A DNA stretch of 11,194 nt from JBFKUL01 sp041635755 (GCA_041635755.1 JBFKUL010000080.1:1-11194), one strand, 5' to 3'; counted from the first letter of the stretch, positions 1 through 6,803 are shown. Notes: generated by a model from the letters alone, not told the origin. Numbers and translations are program-made.

Positions 1-527
1 CGTCCGCCATGCAATGCGCCGTGTGAGCCGACGACAAGGATGCGACCTGCGTCCTCGGGGATCACCTTGCCGACCGAATCGAGCGCCCAAGCTTCCCGTG
101 CTCCGACGCGCGCCAGGAAGTAGCGCCCCTCCGCGTACGGTGGCGGCGCAGCGCGCGGCGCCCGCGCCGCCGTGAGCCGCACAGCCGCGTCCCGGCAGGA
201 CTGCCCAGGCACTACGCCAAGCGCCAAGGCCGACGCGTTCGCATGGCTGATGACGCCGTGCGCAAGCATGTGCGCCCCGCTGCCGATGCGCGCGCTGGCG
301 TGCGCGACGGTTGCAGCGGCGATGCCGAGCGCGTCGAGATAATCGAGCGAAGCGATGCCGGCCGCGTCCTTTCCTACCCCCGCGTCGTTCAGTATCACGG
401 CGCAAACGCCCGTCCGCGCCGCCAAATAGCCGGCAATCACGCCGCCGTGCGAACCGGCGACCAGCACCGCATCGCGCACCTCGGCTCCGATCTCGGTGAC
501 GCTGTCCGCCGTCAGAATCGGGCGCAT
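1..527 (-). CDS. Unknown-function protein with repeated GSHG motifs, C-terminus cut by window edge
   Basis: The frame stays open for 175 codons from an ATG at 527 to the window edge. I chose this ATG because a GAGG stretch lies 5 bases upstream; an in-frame GTG at 533 is the alternative. I do not recognise a named family. Visible are a hydrophobic strand ending in AGSHGG (residues 24-29), then LNDAGVGKDAAG (46-57), a His-rich stretch with several Gly/Ala/His residues (76-97), a Pro/Ala-rich linker (about 121-130), and a second hydrophobic strand ending in VGSHGALHGG (166-175). The two strand-GSHG units, about 142 residues apart, suggest two copies of one alpha/beta fold. There is no signal peptide or membrane segment, so it is probably cytoplasmic. 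It starts 19 bases after the E1 beta stop in the same direction, so it very likely belongs to the E1 operon; a role linked to that enzyme is inference. Coding is well supported, function is not. Confidence 0.8.
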   Translation of the reverse strand, partial: MRPILTADSVTEIGAEVRDAVLVAGSHGGVIAGYLAARTGVCAVILNDAGVGKDAAGIASLDYLDALGIAAATVAHASARIGSGAHMLAHGVISHANASALALGVVPGQSCRDAAVRLTAARAPRAAPPPYAEGRYFLARVGAREAWALDSVGKVIPEDAGRILVVGSHGALHGG

Positions 528-546
528 CGACACCTCGGCGACGATC

Positions 547-1512
547 TCACGCTGCCTGCTCTGCGAGCTCGCGTAGCGCCGCGAGGATCGAGGACGCGCC
601 GACGCGCGCCTGGTCTTCGAGCGGCTTGGAGTAGCCCACGGGGATGCGCGGCGCGCCGATGCGCCTTACCTTTGCGCCGACGTGCTCGGCGATCGACGCG
701 GCGATTTCGGCGCCGAATCCGGCGACCTGCACCGCCTCGTGCGCAATCAGCGCGCGTCCTGTCTTTGCGCTTGAGGCAAACACCTTGTCGCGATCCCAGG
801 GCCAGAGGGTGCGCAGGTCGATGACCTCCACTTCGAGGCCTTGCGCCGCGGCCAGCACGGCCGCCTCGAGCGCGGGCGCGACCGTGCTCGACCAGGTCAC
901 CAGCGTGACATCGCGACCATCGCGGAGAACCCGCGCCTTGCCGAGCGCCTCACCCGAGCCCGGCTCGACCTCACCTTCGCTTGCCCAGAGTTCCTTGTGC
1001 TCCATGTAGACCACCGGGTCCCCGCAAGCGATCGACGCGGCCAGCAGCGAGTAGTTGTCCTGTACGCTCGAGGGCGTGACGACGACAAGCCCCGGGATAT
1101 GGGCAAACCACGCTTCGAGACTCTGCGAGTGCTGTGCGGCCGAGCCGCCCCAAAGCCCGATCGGCATTCGCGCCACCATCGGCACGCCACGCTGCCCGCC
1201 GAACATGTAACGCGCCTTCGCGGCCTGGTTGATCAGCTCGTCCATCGCGCACAACGCGAAATCGATCAGCCGCATCTCGACCACCGGCCGCAGCCCGGCA
1301 AGCGCCATGCCCACTGCCGCGCCCATGATGGTCGCCTCGGAAATCGGAGTGTCGATCACGCGCGCCGCGCCGAACTCTTCCTGCAGGCCGCGGTACTGAC
1401 CGAACACGCCGCCGCGCCCAACGTCTTCGCCCAACACTACGACCCGCGCATCCGCACGCATGGCCTCGCGCAATGCGGCGCATGCGGCTTGCGCATAATT
1501 CAACCGCGCCAT
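547..1512 (-). CDS. 2-oxoacid/acetoin dehydrogenase E1 component, beta subunit
   Basis: This 321-residue protein is the transketolase-like beta half of a thiamine-diphosphate E1 heterotetramer, which decarboxylates a 2-oxoacid or acetoin and passes the acyl group to a lipoyl-E2. The N-terminal pyrimidine-binding domain shows GEDVGRGGVFGQYRGL (28-43), DTPISEATIMG (54-64) with the cofactor-activating Glu59, and the signature NQAAKARYMFGGQ (95-107). His128 in HSQSLEAWFAHIPGL matches the active-site His of pyruvate dehydrogenase E1 beta. The C-terminal transketolase domain covers roughly residues 195-320. Length is normal for the family. The frame is open upstream to 1677, but the ATG at 1512 gives the canonical N-terminus MARLNY and has a GGGGGT ribosome-binding stretch just upstream. 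The start lies inside the last codons of E1 alpha (13-base overlap), implying translational coupling. Sequence style (DTPISE, AAKxRYM) fits acetoin or pyruvate dehydrogenase better than branched-chain enzymes, but the substrate cannot be fixed: no E2, E3 or acoX is in the window. Confidence 0.93.
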   Translation of the reverse strand: MARLNYAQAACAALREAMRADARVVVLGEDVGRGGVFGQYRGLQEEFGAARVIDTPISEATIMGAAVGMALAGLRPVVEMRLIDFALCAMDELINQAAKARYMFGGQRGVPMVARMPIGLWGGSAAQHSQSLEAWFAHIPGLVVVTPSSVQDNYSLLAASIACGDPVVYMEHKELWASEGEVEPGSGEALGKARVLRDGRDVTLVTWSSTVAPALEAAVLAAAQGLEVEVIDLRTLWPWDRDKVFASSAKTGRALIAHEAVQVAGFGAEIAASIAEHVGAKVRRIGAPRIPVGYSKPLEDQARVGASSILAALRELAEQAA

Positions 1513-2507
1513 CGTCCGACCCCCACGTTCTGGATGTCGGTGAACGCGGCCTCTGCAGCCGGCCAAGCCGCGTCCGCAGCGTGCTGCACCGCGCGCGCTA
1601 CCTCTTCCCGGGCTCCCGTGTCGATCGCATCGAGCGTCGCCTGTGCGGCTCCGGCCGCCCGCAAGCGGGTCGCGCACCGACGCAGCGGGTCCTGCTCGAT
1701 CGCGCGATCGACCTCCGCCGCATCGCGGTAAGCCGCCGCATCGACCGAGACGTGGCCTTTGACGCGGTAGGTGATGGCGTGCAGCAACAACGGCCCAGCA
1801 CCGTCGCGGATCTCGCTCACCAGGCGCGCGGCGGCCGCGTCGACCGCCTCGACGTCATTGCCGTCGACGCTCTCGCCCTCGACGCCGATCGCTTTGGAAC
1901 GCGCTAGCGTTCCCTCGCCCGCGGTCATCGGCCCGCTCGCGGTCGTCGCCGACCAGCGATTGTCTTCGCATATGAAAAGCACAGACAGCGTGTGTATCCG
2001 GGCCCAGTTCAGCCCCTCCAGAAAGGGCCCGCGATTGATCGCGCCATCGCCGAAGAAGCACGCCACAAGCTCCCGGCCGCCCTGAATGCGGATCGCGTGC
2101 GCAGCGCCGACCGCGATCGGAATCCCCGCCGCAACCACGCCGTTCGCGCCAAGCATACCTATCGAGAAATCGGCAATGTGCATCGAGCCGCCCTTGCCGC
2201 CGTTGAAGCCCGTTGCGCGTCCGAACAGCTCCGCCATGGTGCGATCGATCGATGCGCCTTTGGCGATCGTGTGCCCATGTCCACGGTGCGTCGAAGTCAG
2301 CAAGTCGCCCGGCGCGAGATTGGCGCACACACCCGCGGCGACGGCCTCCTGACCGGTGGAAAGGTGCAGCGGCCCGCGCACCTTCGCTTCATCGCCAAGC
2401 GAGGCGCCGAACGCCGCAACCCCGCCGCGGGACGCCGCTTCGGCGGCGGTTTCGAAGGCGCGGATGCGCGCCATCGTACGGTACAGTGAAAGCAGTCGGT
2501 CTGACAT
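1500..2507 (-). CDS. 2-oxoacid/acetoin dehydrogenase E1 component, alpha subunit
   Basis: This 335-residue protein is the thiamine-diphosphate-binding subunit paired with the E1 beta that follows it. Visible landmarks are GPLHLSTGQEAVAAGVC (45-61), the conserved THRGHGH (73-79) that contacts the cofactor, GGKGGSMH (103-110), and the ThDP/Mg motif starting at GDGAINRG (153-160) and ending at Asn183 (CEDN), i.e. GDG-x27-N. The loop YRVKGHVSVD (247-256) aligns with the phosphorylation-loop region of pyruvate dehydrogenases. The region between the first helix (RAFETAAEAAS) and GPLHL is about 12 residues longer than I expect from AcoA/PdhA proteins. The ATG at 2507 gives MSDRLLSLYRTMARIRAFE, a normal start for this family, though only a weak GAGA precedes it. 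The 3' end overlaps the beta gene by 13 bases. Its own promoter candidate lies at 2542-2571. The enzyme is cytoplasmic. The substrate is uncertain (acetoin, pyruvate or another 2-oxoacid). Confidence 0.93.
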   Translation of the reverse strand: MSDRLLSLYRTMARIRAFETAAEAASRGGVAAFGASLGDEAKVRGPLHLSTGQEAVAAGVCANLAPGDLLTSTHRGHGHTIAKGASIDRTMAELFGRATGFNGGKGGSMHIADFSIGMLGANGVVAAGIPIAVGAAHAIRIQGGRELVACFFGDGAINRGPFLEGLNWARIHTLSVLFICEDNRWSATTASGPMTAGEGTLARSKAIGVEGESVDGNDVEAVDAAAARLVSEIRDGAGPLLLHAITYRVKGHVSVDAAAYRDAAEVDRAIEQDPLRRCATRLRAAGAAQATLDAIDTGAREEVARAVQHAADAAWPAAEAAFTDIQNVGVGRWRG

Positions 2508-2541
2508 TTCTCGCGGGGGGGGCCGATGCGCGGAAGGCGCG

Positions 2542-2571
2542 AGTGTAAGAGGCTCGCCCGAAGCGCGTCAA
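2542..2571 (-). promoter_or_regulatory. Sigma70-like promoter of the E1 operon
   Basis: On the minus strand a -35 hexamer TTGACG (2571-2566, 5 of 6 to consensus) is separated by 18 bases from TACACT (2547-2542, 4 of 6 and a common natural -10). Transcription would start near 2535, leaving a leader of about 28 bases before the E1 alpha ATG. This suggests the E1 operon is transcribed independently of pst. It is the only such pair I noticed in the 193-base gap. Confidence 0.5.
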
Positions 2572-2677
2572 AGCCCCGAGGGCCGCGGTGCGCTCATCCT
2601 TGGCGCCTGGCGCTGTGGTGTCGCCCGCCGCGCCTGCGTCGTTTGACGTTGCGGTGCGTGAAACGCCAGCGCACGAC

Positions 2678-2693
2678 GCTGCAGCACTGCAGC
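2678..2693 (-). terminator. Weak hairpin just downstream of pstB
   Basis: GCTGCAG and CTGCAGC form a perfect inverted repeat with only 2 bases between them (effectively 6 pairs and a 4-base loop), ending 7 bases after the pstB stop codon. No T-run follows on the minus strand, so it is a poor intrinsic terminator. It may instead protect the 3' end of the pst mRNA or be chance. Confidence 0.2.
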
Positions 2694-2700
2694 CGATACG

Positions 2701-3495
2701 TTAACCGAATCGACCCGTGATGTAGTCCTCGGTCTGCTTTTTCCTCGGCTTGATGAAGATCTCGTCGGTGACCCCATACTCGATCAGCTCGCCGAGGTAC
2801 ATGTAAGCGGTGAAGTCCGAGACGCGCGCCGCCTGCTGCATATTGTGCGTGACAATGACGATGGTGACCTTCTTCTTCAGGTCGTGGATCAGCTCCTCGA
2901 TCGACCCGGTCGCGATCGGGTCGAGCGCCGAGGTGGGCTCATCGAACAGCAGCATCTCGGGATCGGTGGCGAGCGCGCGCGCGATGCACAGGCGCTGCTG
3001 CTGGCCGCCCGAGAGGTTGAACGCCGGTTCCTGGAGGCGGTCTTTGACTTCCTCCCAAAGCGCCGCGCTGCGCAGCGCCTCCTCTACCTTCTCGTTAAGC
3101 ACGACGCGTCGCGACTCGCCGCGCACGCGCAGACCATAGGCCACGTTCTCATAGATCGACTTGGGAAACGGATTGGGCTTCTGGAATACCATGCTCACGC
3201 GCATGCGCACTTCGATCGGATCGACCGAGGGCGCCAGCACATTGACGTTGTCCGGATGCAGCCGGATCTCACCCTCGTAGCGATTTCCGGGATAGAGATC
3301 GTGCATGCGGTTGAAGCTGCGCAGGAAGGTCGACTTGCCGCAGCCCGACGGGCCGATCAGCGCGGTAACGCGCTTCTCGTACACCGGCATGTTGATGTGC
3401 TTCAACGCGTTGAAGTCCCCATAGTAGAAGCTCAGATCGATCACCTCGGCCTTGACGCCGGGCGGCGTCCCCTCCTGACCCGCTGCGCCTACCAT
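2701..3495 (-). CDS. pstB: Phosphate ABC transporter ATP-binding protein PstB
   Basis: PstB (264 residues) is the cytoplasmic ATPase that powers phosphate import through PstC/PstA. Sequence landmarks are Walker A GPSGCGKST (48-56), Q-loop FQKPNPFP (104-111), ABC signature LSGGQQQR (161-168), Walker B MLLFDEP (181-187) with catalytic Glu186, D-loop SALD (189-192) and H-loop His217. The motifs FQKPNPFPKSIYENV and SALDPIATGSIEELI are characteristic of PstB rather than other ABC ATPases. The frame stays open further upstream, but the ATG at 3495 gives the normal length and sits in ATGGTAG, overlapping the pstA stop by 7 bases; GAGGA lies about 10 bases upstream. It is the last pst gene here; the phoU that commonly follows pstB is absent. 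Confidence 0.97.
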   Translation of the reverse strand: MVGAAGQEGTPPGVKAEVIDLSFYYGDFNALKHINMPVYEKRVTALIGPSGCGKSTFLRSFNRMHDLYPGNRYEGEIRLHPDNVNVLAPSVDPIEVRMRVSMVFQKPNPFPKSIYENVAYGLRVRGESRRVVLNEKVEEALRSAALWEEVKDRLQEPAFNLSGGQQQRLCIARALATDPEMLLFDEPTSALDPIATGSIEELIHDLKKKVTIVIVTHNMQQAARVSDFTAYMYLGELIEYGVTDEIFIKPRKKQTEDYITGRFG

Positions 3496-4415
3496 TTGAT
3501 GTTTTTCCTCAATCGGTACCGCAACCAGATTGCCAGCCCGTTCATTGCCAGCGTCATCAGCACCAGCACGAATCCGGCAGCTGCCGCGTTCTGGTGGAAC
3601 GCGGCCTCCGGGCGCGAAGTCCAGTTGAACATCTGAATCGGCATAACCGTGAACGGCGACGTCAGCCACTCGAAGGACAGGAATGGCGGATCGGCCGAGA
3701 CCGGCGCAGGGGGCAGAAACGCGATGAAGGTCAGCGCGCCGATCGTGATGAGCGGGGCCGTTTCGCCGATTGCGCGCGCCATACCGATGATCACTCCGGT
3801 CAGGATACCCGCCGACGAGTAGGGAATGATGTGGTCGCGGCACACTTGCCACTGGGTCGCACCGAGCGCGAACGCCCCTTCGCGCACGTTCTGCGGGATC
3901 GAGCGGATCGCCTCTCGCGTGGCGACAATCACCACCGGCAGGATCAGCAGCGCGAGCGTCAGGCCCGCGGATAGGATCGACTGCCCGAAGCCGAACTGGT
4001 AGACGAAGATGCCGAGCGCGAGCAGGCCGTAAACGATCGACGGCACGCCGGCGAGATTGGTGATATTGATCTCGATCACGTCGGTGATCCAGTTCTTCCT
4101 GGCGTAGACCTCGAGGTACAAGCCGCTCGCGACGCCTATGGGAACGGCAACGAACGCCGTAACCAGCATCACCAGCATCGAACCGACCCAGGCCGAGAGA
4201 ATCCCCGCTTGCGCGGGACGGCGCGATGGAAACTGGGTGAAGAAATCCCAGCTCAGGCGCGGCAGGCCATTGAGCGCCATCTCGACGAACAGCGCGACAA
4301 AGGTCAGCACGCCGATCATGAGCGCGAGCACCCCGATCAGCAGGAACACCTTGTCCCAGCGCTTGTGCTGCGCGATAAGCGTGCGGATTTCCTGGAGGGT
4401 GCGCGCGTACGCCAT
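3489..4415 (-). CDS. pstA: Phosphate ABC transporter permease PstA
   Basis: PstA (308 residues) is one of the two inner-membrane channel subunits of the phosphate importer. Hydrophobic segments lie at about 23-45, 73-102, 122-141, 147-166, 201-233 and 278-298, consistent with six membrane spans. The ATPase-coupling EAA-type loop is REGAFALGATQWQVCRDHIIP (178-198), followed by GMARAIGETAPL (211-222), a Pst permease hallmark. A hydrophilic loop with Pro-rich LPPAPVSADPP (234-244) lies between the last spans. The ATG at 4415 shares one base with the pstC stop (TGATG), and the 3' end overlaps pstB by 7 bases, so pstC-pstA-pstB are almost certainly translated from one message. Confidence 0.97.
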   Translation of the reverse strand: MAYARTLQEIRTLIAQHKRWDKVFLLIGVLALMIGVLTFVALFVEMALNGLPRLSWDFFTQFPSRRPAQAGILSAWVGSMLVMLVTAFVAVPIGVASGLYLEVYARKNWITDVIEINITNLAGVPSIVYGLLALGIFVYQFGFGQSILSAGLTLALLILPVVIVATREAIRSIPQNVREGAFALGATQWQVCRDHIIPYSSAGILTGVIIGMARAIGETAPLITIGALTFIAFLPPAPVSADPPFLSFEWLTSPFTVMPIQMFNWTSRPEAAFHQNAAAAGFVLVLMTLAMNGLAIWLRYRLRKNIKW

Positions 4416-5332
4416 CAGTAGGCCTCCCGGAAACGCTTGCGCAGCACGTGGCCAGCGACGTTGAAGGCCAGGGTGACGAGCATCAAGGTTAGGCCGGCGG
4501 CGAAAATCGTCTGGTAACCGACGGAGCCATGCGGCAGGTCACCGAGCGCCACCTGGACGATGTACGCGGTGATGGTGGCTGCCGGCTCGAGTGGATTGAA
4601 CGTCAGATTGGGTTGCATGCCCGCAGCGACCGCCAGGATCATCGTCTCGCCGACGGCACGCGATACGCCCAGGATGTAGGCGGAAGCAATGCCCGAAAAC
4701 GCGGCCGGCACCACCACTTTAGTTGCGGTCTGGAATCGTGTCGCGCCCATGGCGTAGGAGCCCTCGCGCAGGCTCATCGGCACTGCGCGCATGGCGTCCT
4801 CGGAGATCGAGCTGACGTAGGGGATGATCATGATGCCCATCACGATACCGGCCGCGAGCAGGTTGAAACCCGGCAACTCCGGATAGATCCGTTGCAGCAG
4901 CGGCGTGACGAACAGCAGCGCGAAGTAGCCGTAAACGATCGTCGGCACGCCGCCCAGCAGCTCGAGGAACGGCTTGGCAACCTCGCGCAACCGGAAAGGC
5001 GCAAACTCGGAAAGATAAATCGCAATGATGGTGCCGAGCGGAATCGCGATGGCCAGCGCGACCATCGAGCTAGTCAGTGTTCCCGACAGCAGCACCATGA
5101 TGCCGAAGTGCGCGTCGTCGAACAGCGGCGTCCACTGGGTGTCGGTAAGGAAATCGACGATCGAGACGTGCTGAAAGAACGTCGCCGACTCCTTCACCAG
5201 GACGTACACGATGCCAACGGTGGTGACCACCGACACCAACGCCGCGAGCAACAACATCGCCTCGATCACGCGCTCGCGCACGATGCGCGAACGACGCCGC
5301 GCAAGTCGTGCGCTCGTGGCGCCGGGCTGCAT
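4415..5332 (-). CDS. pstC: Phosphate ABC transporter permease PstC
   Basis: PstC (305 residues from this start) is the partner permease of PstA. After a basic cytoplasmic N-terminus (ARRRSRIVRERV), hydrophobic segments fall at about 24-46, 78-107, 127-147, 156-176, 207-238 and 274-296. The coupling loop REGSYAMGATRFQTATKVVVP (189-209) and SRAVGETMILAVAAG (224-238) identify PstC. The start is uncertain: an in-frame TTG at 5368 would add 12 residues (beginning STTTPDEV) but has no visible ribosome-binding site; the ATG at 5332 has a weak GAGG 11 bases upstream. I prefer the ATG. A stop at 5434 rules out anything longer. The gene is separated from pstS by 167 bases containing a terminator-like hairpin. 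Confidence 0.94.
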   Translation of the reverse strand: MQPGATSARLARRRSRIVRERVIEAMLLLAALVSVVTTVGIVYVLVKESATFFQHVSIVDFLTDTQWTPLFDDAHFGIMVLLSGTLTSSMVALAIAIPLGTIIAIYLSEFAPFRLREVAKPFLELLGGVPTIVYGYFALLFVTPLLQRIYPELPGFNLLAAGIVMGIMIIPYVSSISEDAMRAVPMSLREGSYAMGATRFQTATKVVVPAAFSGIASAYILGVSRAVGETMILAVAAGMQPNLTFNPLEPAATITAYIVQVALGDLPHGSVGYQTIFAAGLTLMLVTLAFNVAGHVLRKRFREAY

Positions 5333-5386
5333 CGCTCGGGAGACCTCGTCGGGGGTGGTCGTGGACAATCGGCAGGCGCCAATTAT

Positions 5387-5422
5387 GAACGAAAACCCGC
5401 CCGCAAGTTCCGCCGGGCGGAC
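5387..5422 (-). terminator. Terminator-like attenuator between pstS and pstC
   Basis: On the minus strand CCGCCCG (5420-5414), a 10-base loop and CGGGCGG (5403-5397) form a 7-bp all-GC stem, extendable by G/T wobbles, followed directly by GTTTTCGTTC. This fits an intrinsic terminator, though the T-run is interrupted. Placed 80 bases after the pstS stop and before pstC, it would let most transcripts end after pstS, giving more of the periplasmic binding protein than of the membrane subunits. Confidence 0.6.
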
Positions 5423-5499
5423 GGGGCTGAATCACCCGGCGCGCGCTGCACGCACCGCGCAGGGCACCGTGGCGAAACGCTGCTCCGCGACATCCCGTC

Positions 5500-6498
5500 T
5501 CAGAGTTTTGCTTCGCGCTTCAGCAGTTCCTCGATGGTCACGCCGACTTCGGCGTGCCCGCCGAACACGGTGCCTTTCCTGCCCTTGGCGATGTGTTCGA
5601 GCGCGGTCTTGTAGGCAGAATCCGGCAGCGGCACGTACTTCACCTCTTTTGCGAGCCTGGCGGCGTGCTTCATGTAGTAGTCGACGAGCTCCTTCACTTC
5701 CGGTCGCATCTGCGACTTTGCGCTCACGTAGATGAAGATCGGGCGCGCCAGGGGTGAGTAGCTGCCCCTGATCACGCTGTCGAGCGAAGGGGCGACAGCC
5801 TGCCCCTTTTCGTTGACAATGGGAACCGCCCGAAGCTTGTCCTTGTTCTCGATGTAGTACGCGTAGCCGAAGTAGCCCAGGCCGCTCAAGTCGCGCGATA
5901 CGCCCTGCACCAGGACGTTGTCGTCTTCCGACGCCGTGAAATCGCCGCGCGAGGACTTCGCCTTGCCGACCACGGCCTCGGTGAAGTAGTCGAAAGTGCC
6001 CGAGTCGGCGCCCGGCCCGAAGAGCTTGAGCGGCTGGTCCGGCCACTGGGGATTGACCTGCTTCCACGACGTGACTTTATTCTGCGCCTCCGGCGCCCAC
6101 ATTTTCTTCAGCTCGCCGATGGTGAGCTGCTTGATGAAGCCGTTCTTTGGATTGACCACGACGGTCAACGCGTCGAACGCCACCGGCAGCTCGTAGTACT
6201 CGATGCCCGCGGTCTTGCAAGCCTCCATCTCCTGGGTCACGATGGGCCTCGAGGCGCCCGTCAGGTCAACCTCGCCGCGGCAGAACTTCTTGAACCCGCC
6301 GCCGGTGCCGGAGATACCGACGGTAACCCGGATCGCGCCGCGTTTGGACCTCTGGAAATCCTCGGCTACCGCCTCGGTGATCGGAAACACCGTACTCGAG
6401 CCGTCGATCTTGACCAGCGGCTGCGCGGATGCTGGCGCGCTTGCCACCGCACCGCATAAAAGCGTCGGCACCAGTGCATTGCGGACGAATCGATTCAT
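5500..6498 (-). CDS. pstS: Periplasmic phosphate-binding protein PstS
   Basis: PstS (332 residues) captures phosphate in the periplasm for PstCAB. The N-terminus MNRFVRNALVPTLLCGAVAS followed by APASA-QP is a classical signal peptide with probable cleavage after residue 25; Cys15 is not in a lipobox. Phosphate-binding landmarks are IDGSSTVFPITEAVAEDF (31-48), GISGTGGGFKKFCRGEVDLTG (61-81) with SRP following, and FGPGADSGTFDYFTEAV (160-176). These match the PBP-like PstS group. Length is normal. The ATG at 6498 has the ribosome-binding site AGGGAG 7 bases upstream. Upstream are a Pho-box-like promoter (6545-6578) and an inverted repeat covering the ribosome-binding site (6508-6542); downstream is an attenuator hairpin. 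These suggest phosphate-starvation control, which is inference from the DNA pattern. Confidence 0.96.
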   Translation of the reverse strand: MNRFVRNALVPTLLCGAVASAPASAQPLVKIDGSSTVFPITEAVAEDFQRSKRGAIRVTVGISGTGGGFKKFCRGEVDLTGASRPIVTQEMEACKTAGIEYYELPVAFDALTVVVNPKNGFIKQLTIGELKKMWAPEAQNKVTSWKQVNPQWPDQPLKLFGPGADSGTFDYFTEAVVGKAKSSRGDFTASEDDNVLVQGVSRDLSGLGYFGYAYYIENKDKLRAVPIVNEKGQAVAPSLDSVIRGSYSPLARPIFIYVSAKSQMRPEVKELVDYYMKHAARLAKEVKYVPLPDSAYKTALEHIAKGRKGTVFGGHAEVGVTIEELLKREAKL

Positions 6499-6507
6499 CA
6501 GCAGTCT

Positions 6508-6542
6508 CCCTCGACGTTAGGAAAAAACGCTTGCGTCGAGGG
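6508..6542 (-). repeat. Inverted repeat overlapping the pstS ribosome-binding site
   Basis: CCCTCGACG (6508-6516) and CGTCGAGGG (6534-6542) are a perfect 9-bp inverted repeat with a 17-base spacer that includes six T residues on the minus strand. The pstS-proximal arm contains the GAGGG of the Shine-Dalgarno sequence, so a transcript carrying both arms would hide it. If transcription starts near 6538, as the predicted -10 implies, only five pairs remain; the full stem would form only on RNA reading in from upstream. Confidence 0.5.
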
Positions 6543-6544
6543 CT

Positions 6545-6578
6545 ACTTTAGCCGAGGACTGTTACGCCGGCGTGACAG
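6545..6578 (-). promoter_or_regulatory. Pho-box-like promoter of pstS
   Basis: The minus strand reads CTGTCACGCCGGCGTAAC (6578-6561). The first 7 bases match the PhoB half-site CTGTCAT at 6 of 7 and the second half-site, after 4 bases, is weaker (GCGTAAC, 4 of 7 to CTGTCAC). A -10-like TAAAGT (6550-6545) begins 10 bases further down, close to the spacing of PhoB-activated promoters that lack a -35. The same bases also form a near-perfect 20-bp dyad (6559-6578, one mismatched pair), so another regulator is possible. Confidence 0.45.
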
Positions 6579-6803
6579 ACCGGCCGCGGCGAACACCGCC
6601 CCCCCAAGCGCGTCTGGCAACGGATTGCGAATGCATCGCTCAGGCCTTGGGCAAGGCCGCCGGGAAGGTCGCGAACTCGGGCGGCGGTCCGATCCCGAGA
6701 AGCCGCCGCCGCCTGTCCGCAGTGCGTCAGGCGATACCAGGCGACCGGCCGTGTCGAATCAGCGCCTACCCGTCAAAAGATGGCTAGACCCGGAGCGGGC
6801 CGC
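6579..6803. other. Non-coding gap between arsI and pstS with GC hairpins
   Basis: Together with the pstS promoter and leader, this makes a 305-base stretch (6499-6803) without a convincing gene. Short open frames on the plus strand here have no recognisable protein sequence and no good ribosome-binding site. Visible structures are GGCCTT/AAGGCC (6643-6658, 4-base loop), GGCGGCGG/CCGCCGCC (6680-6710, 15-base loop), and CTCGGG/CCCGAG (6676-6699), which would compete with the previous one. On the minus strand GGCCCG/CGGGTC (one wobble) forms a hairpin right after arsI, but without an adjacent T-run. Any of these may help end the arsRI or glmM transcript; none is a textbook terminator. Confidence 0.4.

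Noticed and set aside
841..1731. Plus-strand open frame of 296 codons
   Set aside because: It is antisense to E1 beta and E1 alpha, both of which carry catalytic motifs; no credible protein features are visible.
4529..5614. Plus-strand open frame of 361 codons
   Set aside because: It is antisense to pstC and the end of pstS, with Arg/His/Asp-rich low-complexity translation and no known motif.
6442..6498. PstS as a lipoprotein via Cys15
   Set aside because: The bases around the cysteine encode TLLCG, which lacks a small residue before Cys, while ASA-Q at 23-26 is a good signal peptidase I site.
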